A model generated the notes under the pieces. The model searched no databases. It was not told where the DNA came from and worked only from the letters and a program-made list of their open reading frames with translations. From positions 12,123,001-12,187,000 of the forward strand of contig CM042541.1 of NCBI GenBank assembly GCA_023630585.1: a stretch of DNA of 64,000 nucleotides, in the 5' to 3' direction. This stretch comes from Cranoglanis bouderius. Taxonomy: Eukaryota > Chordata > Actinopteri > Siluriformes > Cranoglanididae. The position numbers were made by a program, and so were the translations under genes. Shown piece after piece: positions 47,050-58,246 of the stretch; position 1 is the stretch's first letter, and the number at the start of each line of letters is the position of its first letter.

Positions 47050-49511
47050 TACAGTGGATATAGTCTACACACTCCTGTTAAAATGCCAAGTTTTTATGAT
47101 GAAAAAAAAAAATTAAAATTTAATTTAAAAGAAATTATGTCAGAACTTTTCCCATCATCATTTTAGGGAAAAATAGGAAAAATAAAAAATTGGGCACACA
47201 CTTTTTCAATTGGGGATGTGGCTGTGTTCAGAATGAACCAATCACATTCAATCTCACGTTCAAAAGTAATTATCATACAGCTGTCATCAATGAAATTATT
47301 CTGATTAAGCCCAAATAAAGACCAGCTGTTTCTGTAGGATTTTCTTGACATCTTCTTGGTTTCATCTGACTGCTATGGTCCAAAAAGAGCTGACAAAGCC
47401 TGTACAGGGTCTCACTGTTGAAAGTAGGGTTGTCAAAAGTACCAGTACTTCAGTACCAAGTCAGTACTAAAAAAGCAAAAAGTTGACGATACCAGATTTT
47501 CACAAGTTCTGGTAGTACCGAGTACTGGGTCAACCCGGTACTGATGCGCTGTCTGACAGGTAGTCAGTCGGGAACTTTTCATAGGTGCACCGTGCTATTA
47601 TGGTAGTGATTGCATTATGGATGTTGTAGCATAGTTTAATTCAAGTGTAGGATTGCAAAAAACATCCTTGTTTTTGTTTACTTAATGGTTAGCATACGCG
47701 CGTGTAACGCTAATACGGTCATGTGTCCTTATTAACCATTTAATTCTTTTAAAAACATCCACAGCCAGTCGGCGGATTTGTTAAGTGTAAAACTACGCTA
47801 TATACACCTGCTGTGTTTATGTAGGTACTCATGCGATATACCTTTGGAAAGCTAAGATTCTTGTGCTCCGATTGATATAAACCAACACTTACAAACCGAG
47901 GCAACTCACCTATATCACCTCATATTAGTCCACTGATCCATAAAATCCCTACAAAAACAGTCTTGTTACACTGGCAAAGGTCCAAACGGTCCAATTAAGT
48001 AAAATATTTAGTCCAAAACACATTATTACATCAATAAATACCCACAGACTATTGCCGAGTCATTTCAAATTATAGGGAGATGTGCCTAATCTTTCACATT
48101 TTCTCTGTTATAACTCGGGTTCACTTTCAGCACAGATGCCTAACCAGTGGCAATTGTTTCGTTTCAGAAACTTTTTTTACATAGTTTGTATTTTTTGCTT
48201 GTAATTTATTTAGTTATTATTTAGTTGAAGGCCAAAACGTAAAGGCCAAAGCATTTTTCAGAAATACTTGAAATATACATATACATTTGTTTTAATTTAT
48301 TTTAATATATAACTTTATAAATAAGAAGTGTGCGTTGTTCAATTATGGCATATTTTTGTGTTTTGAATGCTTGTATTTTTTTTGTTTATATATTTTTATA
48401 CCTTTAATTACTTGTGGAAAAAAAACTTGAAACACTTTGAAATGCTTGAAGTATACAGAATGGCATTTAAAAAAAATTTTAAAAAAAACATTTTATATTG
48501 ATATTTAACTTTATTAATAAAATGGTGTGTTGTTCAATTAGCATGTTTTTGTGTTTTGTTACCGAAATTTTACTGTTATTGTTACCGACTACTGAAATTT
48601 TGGTACCGTGACAAGCCTAGTTGAAAGGAATTGATCAGGAGAGGGGTACAAAAAAATTTCCAAAACATTTGATGTACTATAGAACACCGTGAAGGCCATC
48701 ATCAACAAGTGGAGAAAATGGAGCACCACAGTGATATTACCAAGAACAGGAAGGCCCTCCAAAATTTACAAAAGGACAAGACAAAAACTTATCAGGGAAG
48801 CTGCCAAGAGACCTACAGCAACATTAAAGGAACTGCAGGAATATCTGACAAGTACTGATTACTCTGTGCATGACAACAATCTCTCATATTCTTCACATGT
48901 CTGGGCTTTGGGGTAGGGTGGCTAGATGGAAGCCCTTTCTCACAAAAACATCCAAGCTCAACTAAATCACCCCAAACCATGTGGCAAAATGTGTTATGGT
49001 CTGATGAGACCAATTCTAAAAGGAATAATAATTCCATAATTCCAAAAGTTATGTTTTATGGTGCAAAAAAAGCAAATTAAAAAAAAAAACACCATACCCA
49101 CGATGCAGCATGGTGGTGGAAGCATCATGCTTTAGGGCTGCTTTTCTTCAGCCAGAAATGGGGCATTTATCAAGGTGGAGGGAATCATGAATAGCTACAA
49201 ATACCAGTCAATTTTAGTGCAAAACCTTCAGGTGTCTGCTAGTAAGCTGAAGGAATTTCACCTTTCAGCATGACAATGACCCAAAGCATATGTCCAAATC
49301 ATTAACCAAAAGAAGAACAATGTTTTTGAATGACCTAGCCAGAGCCCAGACCTGAATCCAACTAAAAATCTGTGGGGTGACCTGTAGCAGGCTGTGCACA
49401 GAAGATGCCACAACCCCCTCCCCTCCCCCCATGACATTTATCTTAGTTTCATTCTTTTACTTCACAAAAACCTGCCATCAACCTGACAGTAGACTTTTTA
49501 TATCCATTGTA
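47050..49511 (+). mobile_element. Tc1-like element, family A, split by a hAT insertion
   Basis: The left tip is TACAGTGGATATAGTCTACA and the right tip ends TTTTTATATCCATTGTA. The plus-strand transposase starts at about 47,376 (MVQKELTKPVQGLTVER). It is interrupted at 47,425 and resumes at 48,628 (GEGYKKISKTF in a shifted frame). It then reads KAIINKWRKWSTTVILPRTG, RPSKIYKRTRQKLIREAAKR and, in broken frames, the catalytic regions up to about 49,400. Without the insert the element is about 1.26 kb. Confidence 0.82.
47425..48619. mobile_element. Non-autonomous hAT-type element with 8-bp target duplication
   Basis: The left end is TAGGGTTGTCAAAAGTACC and the right end GGTACCGTGACAAGCCTA, inverse complements with a few mismatches. 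GTTGAAAG flanks it on both sides (47,417-47,424 and 48,620-48,627). It is 1,195 bp with GGTACTG / CAGTACC-rich subterminal parts and no recognised transposase. Removing it with one duplication copy rejoins the interrupted Tc1-like transposase reading. Confidence 0.88.
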
Positions 49512-49891
49512 TAGGGTGTAGACATTTGATTCCCTATGTAGTAGGGCTTCTCTAGAGGTCTCATGATTCAGTGAGATTATAAATAAATTCTTTATGCATC
49601 CTGATATAATTTTAAAACCACTGACAACGATAAAACTAAAAATGTTTCTTTTTTAATGAACAAGGATTCATTCATTCTTCGTTTGTTATTATTAATTATT
49701 AAATTCATTCATCATTTATTATTAATAAACAAATTACTTAATGAAGTTAAACTTACAAAATGTACTGAACAATACTTTTTCAATACTGAGCATTGGGTCT
49801 TTAGAAAGTTTTTAACAACAGTTGACTAGATTGGTAACAATAAATGACAATTGTATATAAATTAAGAATTAAGCCAAATCCAAAATTTTAC
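49512..49891. other. p4ha2 intron 1 near its donor, no recognisable feature
   Basis: AT-rich, with ATTATT repeats at 49,685-49,730. The donor GT of the start exon is at 49,891-49,890. Confidence 0.5.
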
Positions 49892-49975
49892 CAATTGATG
49901 TGAAGATCTCTGCCTGTATTTTGCAACAGAGCCAGCACAAGGACCAAACTGTCACCAGCAAAAATTGCATGTCTT
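49892..49975 (-). CDS. p4ha2: p4ha2 exon with start codon and signal peptide
   Basis: The ATG is at 49,970-49,968 and 26 codons plus one base follow before the donor GT at 49,891-49,890. The peptide begins MQFLLVTVWS, is hydrophobic and cysteine-rich, and reaches an Ala after about 20 residues. That fits an ER signal peptide followed by the mature start EIFTSI, which matches the family's FFTSIG. The split Gly codon (G|GC) is completed by the exon at 30,092-30,188. The acceptor AG is at 49,977-49,976, so five untranslated bases precede the ATG. Its polypyrimidine tract is the (CT)n run, which reads as (GA)n on the plus strand. This exon lies 19.7 kb from the next coding exon. Confidence 0.9.
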
Positions 49976-49977
49976 CT

Positions 49978-50007
<30 letters not shown>
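49978..50007 (-). promoter_or_regulatory. p4ha2: (CT)n microsatellite acting as polypyrimidine tract of the p4ha2 start exon
   Basis: On the minus strand the sequence TTCTCTCTCTC... TTTCTCTCTCAG directly precedes the exon that carries the ATG. It ends in a consensus CAG acceptor. The dinucleotide run (plus-strand GA, 49,980-50,007) therefore supplies the whole pyrimidine tract of this 3' splice site. Confidence 0.75.
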
Positions 50008-50008
<1 letters not shown>

Positions 50009-50690
50009 TTTTTGATCAGTATATTCTTAAATATCCATGCAACCCCAGTAGTGGCATGCATTAACAAACTCCAGACTTCAGCCACCTCTGCTCCTAGCAA
50101 ATCTGATAACAAACAGAAGCATTCATCGTAGTTTCCAATCCAAAAGAATCATTCACACAGTGTTTGACATAATTTGGACAATTTCTTTGCAAGTGCATGC
50201 CAATGCATGACGCAAGCATCAGGATAACATGGCAATGAAAACTTACTAGTGACACAGGATACAGCTGAAGCATACAGGAGAGTAGCTAATGTATGCTCAA
50301 GGCCCTAACTGTGACCCTCTGTTTTTTTGGGGGTCTAGATATTCAGGATCATACAAACATAACTTGTTTGTGATCAATGCACACTAATGTTATTCATCTC
50401 CTCTGCCTGGACAAAGATGCATAGTAGACACAGACGTAACAATAGTAATGATTGCAGATGGAAAGTGCAGAGAGGATTACAATACTGTTAAGTGCTGAAA
50501 ATTACTCTTTCTTTTAATAAAGGAACAGCTCAGTCAAAAAAAATCCCCTCTTCAGGAAGTGTCGAATCAGGAATATTTCTAAAAATGTAAATATGCATGT
50601 CAAAATAACTACATTCAAATTAACAAGAGTGAGCAAAGGTCATACATTACAATTTGCTAGACACAAATTTTAACAAACTAGGTTAAGTGG
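50008..50690. other. Upstream intron or 5' region of p4ha2, no recognisable feature
   Basis: I searched for a 5' untranslated exon on the minus strand and could not identify one from sequence alone. Confidence 0.4.
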
Positions 50691-50699
50691 TAGGACTTA

Positions 50700-51830
50700 A
50701 AATAATGAGCTTAGAGGGGTGCGCACGTGTGTGCATGCAATAATGTAGTCAATGTGATTTGTCACTGAGGCAAAATGGTTCAGACTAGAGGTGTGTGCAT
50801 CATAACTGGCATCCCAGGCATTTTCACAGGTCCACCATGCTGATGTTTCTGCCAACAATGCATTCCCATGTTGTCCAGCCCCCCTGTCATCCCTGCGCAA
50901 CAGCCTTGATCTTATAGTGCTTGTCCTCTATCCTCGTCACTTCAGTCACCACCAGTTCCTTTCTCTCTTTCTTGCTGGCCTTGGACCAGACCCACAGAGC
51001 TTCTCCCCTCCCAAGACCGGTCCTTCCTGTCTATGATCTCTTTGTGCTGCAGCCTGCTAATTGCCAGATCGATTTCAGCATGGGCTTTCCACTTGTAGCC
51101 TGTGTGGACATGGACATTTGTAATCCTTACTGCCTGGTCAGTGGACTCCCTCAGCTCCAACACTAGCCTGGTCTTCTCCTGCTTGTAGCCCATGTTAATG
51201 GATTGCAACAGCAGCTGTAAAAACCAGTTTCTGGGCAGCAAGCCCAGCAACTTTCGGATGAAAGAGTTGGCTTTCCCATCCATCTTGCTTACTGTGGATA
51301 AGGGGATTTCACACAATTTCACCGGCCACATTACCTTCTGATGCAGTATGGTGTGGTAGCATCACACCTTGTTCTTTCCTGCAAGTCCTTGCCAGACTGT
51401 TAGAAAGCTGTTTCAGCACTCTCTTCCCCAGGTGCTTGTCAGAAAGCTCAGCTATGTATTGTCTCCCAAGGCTTCTGGTGGACTGTCAGCCAGCAGCAGG
51501 ATTTTCTCTCTGCCCACGACAAATATGGTGCTGTCATTCCTAACACCTTTCCTGAGAAAGAGACTTCAGAGGCTTGATTTCATTCTTGCCCAGGACATCA
51601 GTTCATACATCCTTTTCAGCAGCCTAGCTGTACATGGCACTGTTGACAGGAGGCTAGTAACATAATACTTCTCGAGGAGGGGCAGTTTCTGTCCAGATGG
51701 CAATCTGACTCCTCCCACTAGCTGTCCTGCTTCAAAGAGTATTACCTCAAAGGCAGCCACAAACAAGATGGGGAGACTGAGCATCCCATTACCTCCAACT
51801 GCTGCCATTCAGTAGTGAAACAGCCCTATT
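50700..51830 (-). pseudogene. Reverse-transcriptase-type retroelement pseudogene
   Basis: The minus strand reads, in several frames, the end of a reverse transcriptase (STVPCTARLLKRMYELMSWA then RMKSS), DNSTIFVVGREKILLLADSP-like wording, LGRQYIAELSDKHLGKRVLK, then WPVKLCEIPLSTVSKMDGKA and NSFIRKLLGL. It ends TRLVLELRESTDQAVRITNV then HTGYKWKAHAEIDLAISRLQ. I recognise this as the C-terminal half of a non-LTR-type reverse transcriptase family widespread in fish, without being able to name the clade. At least three frame breaks. No active-site YADD remains. Confidence 0.68.
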
Positions 51831-52255
51831 TTTCAAATGTTTAACAGTGTTTCTGGGACAGAGTGGTGCAATTCACAAAAACATCCACTTCCATCCAAAC
51901 GTGTCCTGTGGTTGTTGAATAGTTCAGCTCCCTTTACCAATAGATGAAATAAATTACATTTTCTTGATTTACTTTTTCGTGTTGTTGCAGCAACAGTAAT
52001 AAAAAGAAAGAAAAAACACCCACACGCTCAGGTACAAAGGGTCTAGCAGTTAATAATTTTTATTTATAAAAAAAAACATTTATATATTTTGTGGCATTAC
52101 TAACAGATGTATTTAGAGGGATAATTTTGGGAGAAATACTTTTGGCACTTAACACAAAACTATTCGTTTTTATGTGCATCATGTAGCACATGCAGATCTT
52201 TACAAGTGTTTGGAGGGATAGAGAGATTTAAAGCTCATCACAGTAAACACTTTTT
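51831..52255. other. No recognisable feature
   Basis: AT-rich sequence between a retroelement pseudogene and a Tc1-like remnant. Confidence 0.4.
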
Positions 52256-52260
52256 TATAA

Positions 52261-52780
52261 GTGGTCCCCCTTTTTAAGGACCAAGAGTGATTAGACAAAG
52301 TAAAATAATCATAAATTTAATTGTCATTTTTAATACTTGGTGGCAAATCCATTGCATTCAATGACTGCATGAAGTCTGGAACCCACAGCCATCACCAAAT
52401 GCTGGGTTTCCCTGGTAATGCTCTGCCAGGCCTTTACTGCAACTGTCTTCAATTCATGCTTGCTGTTGGGGCGTTTTAACTTAAGTTTTGCCTTCAGCAA
52501 TGAAGTGCATGTATGCTCAGTTGAATTCAGATCAGGTGATTGACTTGGCCATTACAGAAAATTCCACTTCTTTGCCTTAAAAAGTCTTGGGCTGCTTTTG
52601 AAGTATGCTTTGGGTTATTGTACATTAATTGAATCGGTTACTGAAGATTTTTTTTTTCACCAGGGAAAGAAATCTTCGGTTATCCACCACATTTGTTTTC
52701 TGTGGTCTTCCAAGCCATTTGGTGTTCCTGTGCTCACTGGTGTGTTCTTTTGTTTTAGGAATGTACCAAATAGTTGATGA
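52261..52780 (-). mobile_element. Tc1-like element, family E, remnant
   Basis: The minus strand carries C-terminal transposase wording of family E. The left part (CTTGGTGGCAAATCCATTGC, GACTGCATGAAGTCTGGAAC) corresponds to 30,880-30,940 of the better copy, and the middle (AGTGATTGACTTGGCCATTA-like) to its SPDLNPIEH block. Both tips are missing. Only about 520 bp. Confidence 0.72.
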
Positions 52781-53299
52781 CTAAAACACTATTAGATGCC
52801 ACAATCATAAGAACAAGTTAATTTGCAAGAAAGAAGCTCTTACTGAGGGCAAACCACAAAATGCAACACTTTAGTTTCAACAAGCATGATTGAAACTAAA
52901 ACTGAAATTGTGTGTATACAAGACAGCGAAACCAGGTCTAACACATACTTTAAAATATGTGGATGATCACTGATACTTTGGGGCTCTTTTGTAACTAGAG
53001 CTTCAGGCACTCTTATCATGAGACTGATAGCATGGATTCTGTTAGCACAAGGTTGCTCAGTTATTAATCTTTCTACAGGGTTCACTTTCTACAGAGTTAA
53101 AGGTCAAGGTCCAGACAAAGGTTAGAGGCATGTGGTTGCCCCATCCAAAGTGACTTTCCAACACTCTGAAGCATCAGAATTCTGTTAAGTGGGATGTTAA
53201 GTGGGCCTGACTGAGAACAATAATAATCCATAGAGCAGATGTAGAAATGTGTTGACAGTTCAGATTAAAAACTGCATTTAGGACTGTATCTGGCTCCTA

Positions 53300-53480
53300 T
53301 TGAGTACCCCAATCTAGCAAGATGTTTGGCCCTACACTTGGTTGCCCTCCTTCAGTAGTCTAAAACTAGATTAATCTTTCAACAAGATAATGACCCCAAT
53401 ATACATCCAAATCAACACAAATGGTTGCAGAAAGTGTAACTAAAAGTTTTTGATTACACTATGTAACTTTTTTTGAGGAG
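53300..53480 (+). mobile_element. Tiny Tc1-like transposase remnant
   Basis: Around 53,384-53,440 the plus strand reads TTTCAACAAGATAATGACCC then CAATATACATCC. This is the decayed FQQDNDPKHTS block of a Tc1-like transposase, followed by AAATGGTTGCAGAAA (KWLQK). Flanking transposon structure is not recognisable. Confidence 0.5.
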
Positions 53481-53853
53481 ATTAATAGCCATTTTCTATA
53501 CTTTTGGGGCATACGCAATTAGAAAATAACTTACTACCTAGGAACAAAAATTGTGTTACATAGTATTATCACAAAGTTTTCCCCTAATACCTAAGCATAT
53601 TTTAGAAATTTAGATCATGACAGCACTTCCAGCTGCAACAAAATCTGGTGGCAAAAGTTCCACTTCATGCAGATTAGCCAGGGCTCAGCTTTGTGCCAGT
53701 TTGGCAAAGACAGACTGTTGCTTGTTACAGCTGATGGAAAAACCAATGGCAAGACTTTTATTTCTCTAATAAATATTACATGGTAAATATCAAATCATTT
53801 TCAGTACCCGTGGATGATGATTTAGGTTTTAGATGCAAAACTGGTTTAGTCTA

Positions 53854-56568
53854 CCCAGGCACAGAACGTTCCCCTAACATTAGCATATGGTTCCCGTTTG
53901 GTTATTTTTTTGGGAGCCAAATAATAATATGATAGGAACATTCTCTGTAGGTTCTTTTTTTTGTAAACAAAAACTAACCTTCCCAGAACTTTGCAGGGAG
54001 GTTTTTTGTGACAACCTAAAGAGAACCTATACAGAATGTTCTCTAATGGTTAGTTTTAGGTTAATTGACATTTCCTTCAAGCAATGGCAGATCCAGGGGT
54101 GGGGTCAGAGGGGCACTGGCCAGCCCCAGCAGACACCTGATTGGCCCCTGAAGTGCCCCGTCCTGCCAATCATCTCTGATCTACGTCAGAGCACTCCATC
54201 AGCTGAGTCGGTTTGTCTGAATTTAAACACGCTTAACCATTTCTTTCTATGCATCTCGTAATGGCAGGTGTATAGACAGGACGTTTTTATCGTCCCCATC
54301 CAACTTGAACATTATATCAAGACAATGAGGATGAAAAATTGCGAAGGGATTTTTTATATCTCAAATGGTTATGTCATGGTGAGGCAATAAATTTATGGTA
54401 ATTAAAAGGAAACAGGAAGTGTCTCATATCTTCTGCATGCAATCAGTGATTTAGATCAAACTGTATGCATGATACTGGGGCCTGATCACATGCATGTGAC
54501 TATTGTGAGTCATAGCGCCTGATGTCTGTCACGCAACACCAAAAAAAAAAATCTAAATCTTCTTAAAAATATAAATGAATATGAAAAGTAAACATGCATT
54601 GGATATTAAAACTTGTTTTGTGTATTTTGTCATAAATCTTCTCAATGAAAAATAAAATAAACTTAATCTTCTGCAGTTTGGTTCTCAGATTAATTTATTC
54701 ATTTTTAAAGACGTTTATATATTTATACTGAAAAACAAGACAACTGCACTGATTACAGTTCAAGTGCAGCATTGCAATACGAAGTGATTTTGATATTGAC
54801 TTGAACTGATATTTTACTTTAAATATATACAAAACAGGCCAAGATTATTTAATAAAAGCAGATCTCCCTTATCCTCTCCCTCATTCACTCCTGCTTCTCA
54901 CACTAACTGCTCTCATGGTCACCGACAGGCAGGCTGGGTTCTTTTTGGTCAGAAACCACTACCTCTGGCAAACTCTGCAGTTAAATCAAAAATGCTAATT
55001 TTAAAAATGAGCTTTTAAAAATGATTAACATTATGCTGCGCTCCATTCAAATCAGAGCTCCGTGTTGAAGTCTCTGTGCACTTCCCAGCTGCAGCATTAG
55101 TTTTATTTACAACAATTAATGACTACGGCTGTGTGACATGACCAAACATTATAGGTCTTGTGTGTCAGCCGCAATATTTTACTTCCCTGTGCAACTGTGA
55201 ACTAATGTGTGAAACCTAACTAATTAGCCAGCTAGCTAGCTACCATCCAACATTGTTAGCCTAGGTAACTAGCTAATAAACTAACTAGTGTGTTGTTGTA
55301 GCTAACTAGCTTCCTAACGTTAGACAAAGAGAAGTGAAGTGACAGCAACAGTAATGTCCTTTGAGACGTTAGTTAAAGTGTTGAATAAGTACTTATCATT
55401 GCAGCTTAAGTGGATGAGGATGATAAAAATGCAGTGTTTATACACCTACCATTACGAGATGTGGTAGAAAGAAATGGTTAAGCGAGTTGAATTTCAAACA
55501 TCCGGCTGCGTCCGAAATCGCATACTACCCTACTACGCAGTACGCGTATGTCCGAATTCTCAGTAGGCGAGAAATACCTGGATGGCGTACTGCTTCCAGC
55601 GAGATTTTGCAGTGTGCAACCCATGGACACTACGCGAGTCAAAAAATTCCATAATGCAACAGGACTGGTGCGCACGAGCTCAGAAAAAAAATCGTGGAAG
55701 ACAGTGCGTCGGCTCTTTTTAAGTATTAAACCTTGGTTATACAGGACTTGTTTAACAATACCTGAATAAATTGTTAACTTGTTAAAGGTTTAAACAAGAA
55801 AACAGTTGTCACAGTGTTTGAAACCTTTTTGGTGATCTCCATCATATCTTACCCGGCCAAGCTAACAGCAAAGAATTTACCTCAGCCTGTTAACACTGCC
55901 CACATTAAACTTGTAACTCAGTTAACTTTCCTGATGTGCATTTTGCCGTTAGTGCATTGCTTTAATCTGGCGATGATGTCGAATGCCACATGACAATGCC
56001 GACATGGCGGATGTAGTATGTCCGGGACTGTAGTCATACTACACACACATACTAATTAGTACGTACTGTTTCAACTGCTGTGCAGTAGGTACTGCATCAA
56101 ATGAAGTACATACCGTCACAGTACTCGATTTCGGACGCAGTCTCCGACTCAGCTGGTGGAGTGCTCTGACGTAGATCAGAGATGATTGACAGGACAGGGG
56201 CACTTCAGGGGCCAATCAGATTTCACCCCTGGAAATGCCAATTCTCTAAATTGACCTGAAAATAAACATTGGAGAATGTTCTGTATAGGTTGTCTTCAGG
56301 TTGCAAAAAAACCTCCCTGCAACATTATGGGAAGGTTAGTTTTTGGTTACAAAAATAAAACCCAGAAATAACCATTAGAGAACGTTCTGTATAGGTTCTC
56401 TTTAGGTTGTTACAAAAAAACTCCCTGTAACGTTCTGAGAAGGTTAGTTTTTGGTTACAAAAAAAGAACCTACAGAGAATGTTCCTAGAACGTTATTATT
56501 TGGTTCTCAAACAATAACCCAACGGGAACCATATGCAAACGTTAGGGGAACATTCTGTGTTTGCTGGG
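53854..56568. mobile_element. Long nested foldback element
   Basis: The outer ends CCCAGGCACAGAACGTTCCC (53,854) and, inversely, CCCAGCAAACACAGAATGTT (56,568 inward) start long inverted arms. Left arm about 53,854-54,325, right arm about 55,385-56,568. Layers match in order: GTTCTCTAA / AACCTATACAGAATG blocks, a GACGTAGATCAGAG block (54,180; 56,170), and a CATTTCTTTCT...TCTCGTAATGG block (54,238-54,266; complement at 55,450-55,480). A second element sits in the right arm (55,506-56,140). The 1.06 kb centre has no recognised gene. Confidence 0.8.
55506..56140. mobile_element. Non-autonomous element with CTGCGTCCGAAATCG ends
   Basis: A perfect 15-bp inverted repeat, CTGCGTCCGAAATCG at 55,506-55,520 and its complement at 56,126-56,140. 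Subterminal parts carry TACT / AGTA-rich wording (GCATACTACCCTACTACGCA). 635 bp, non-coding. It interrupts the right arm of the larger foldback. Confidence 0.82.
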
Positions 56569-57187
56569 AAGGTTGTTGTTCTTCTAATATATCTTGCGAA
56601 CAGTTGGTATTTATTGAAAGTGAAAAAAAAGAGAGTGACATGTGAAGGCCAAATTATTCATTTATTTGTTTGTTTATTGCATTTTAGTTTGTGCCACTGA
56701 AGCAATTGAATGGAATTATTAAAAAGTCATCATTCGGGTAGGTCCGCCTTTAGCAAAAGCTGTACAAACATCAGCGAGATGTTTCTAGAATCTCCCTATC
56801 GCTTTAATGTGGAATTCACTCGGCTATGCAATTATCTAAAAAATCAAGTTAACGTTTAAAAAAAGTAGTCATGATACGTAGTATGGTCTACAGCATGTAT
56901 ACCAAAATCCTAAACCAAAGAAGCCTCATTTGTACACACTGATTATATTCAAGTCCATCTTAATTTTTTGTGAAAGTAACTTTTGTCTAACACGCGGAAT
57001 ACAAGTAACAAACAAAGCTTCTCATTCGCCTTAAGAATAATTCCAAAATGTTACAAAACAGGAGCCTTACTTTGAATAAAGATGCAGAGAACCTCTTGAA
57101 ATCTTATTCTCAAAAATCCTTCATCTACGTTTTGGAACAGCAGAAAGTCAACTGCCACGTACTGGCCCCCACACTTTTTTCCCCTTA
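56569..57187. other. No recognisable feature
   Basis: AT-rich sequence between two foldback repeats. No credible gene. Confidence 0.4.
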
Positions 57188-57328
57188 CTGCAGCCTGTAG
57201 CGCGATGACGTATTGGATCAGATCCACTATGTACTGGATATTGCAATTCAACTTCGTTTAGGGTTGGGGTTGCAACATCCAGAGCGTAATGGATGCAACC
57301 CAATACGTCATCGCGCTACAGGCTGCAG
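57188..57328. repeat. Small foldback with perfect 29-bp arms
   Basis: CTGCAGCCTGTAGCGCGATG and the next nine bases (57,188-57,216) are repeated in exact complement at 57,300-57,328, with an 83-base loop. The arms are GC-rich and contain CpG sites, unlike the surrounding AT-rich sequence. Partial similarity continues a few bases outward. Confidence 0.88.
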
Positions 57329-58246
57329 TGAGGACACACTCCCATTTAACACACTGGAATGGAAATACGTAAATCCCCTATTCAACGCGCAACAATATTT
57401 CTCTAAAACGTCTAACGACCTTAAAAACGAAATGAACTGTTTATATCAAAAAGCAATTAACTTGACTTTTCTTAGCTTGGTAAACGCAGTATCTGTACAG
57501 GCCAAAAGTACACAATGCCGAGTACAACAAAGCTAGGTGACACCAAACATCCAGGAATTTATAATTGCGCTATCATATGCCATATATTAATTATACTTTC
57601 ATATACATATTGTAACCTCTTAGTTTACTCACATTTGCTTAACAAACTTATTAAAAACATTTAATACCAAAACTCTGTAGGTTGTCTAAGGAGTGTCTAT
57701 ACGGCGTTTAACGCGGGTTTACGGTAAATCACGCCTTGCAAAACTGCACGTTCGTAACGGAGAGCGAAAAGCTTTAAAACGCACGTCACATATGGCACCA
57801 AATGGTGTCGAGCTTCAGCAACTTGGTTGTTCCTGAAATCGGTTTCAGTTAATCTCAGGCTGCTAAGTCATTATTGAGTTCTCCGTTCTAGTTATGGCAG
57901 CTTATGCAGTGAAGCTACCTGCTCGGTGGCAGGTTTTCTTAAACTAAATCAAGTTTTAAGCCTCAGAAATCGGCTCAACATTCAGTCGACAGTAAGATAG
58001 GGTGTGCTCCTTAATAGAGGATTCAGTAGATTTGCATTAGTGCAGCTTTATGTCGATTAGACCATAGATAGCCATAGTTTATTAAAACAAAATTAGAATT
58101 GTTTAGTTTACTTTTTATTTTTATGCAATATACATATAATAATGTAATGATAAGATACGGATTTGACACACCTTTACTACTTATTTAAAATGTGAAATAA
58201 ACCCTTTCCTCCCATGTACTATGCTTAATTTGTAAAACATGGGGTA
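57329..58246. other. Unassigned; part (57,690-57,960) is relatively rich in CpG
   Basis: The block around 57,690-57,800 has several CpG sites (ACGGCGTTTAACGCGGGTTT; CACGTTCGTAACGGAGAGCG). It could belong to a promoter or a 5' untranslated exon on the minus strand upstream of p4ha2, but no splice donor or transcript evidence is available. No coding frame. Confidence 0.25.

Noticed and set aside
50942..51331. Host gene on the minus strand (129 codons)
   Set aside because: The wording and the flanking pieces (STVPCTARLLKRMYELMSWA) match the C-terminal half of a repeated reverse-transcriptase family in fish.
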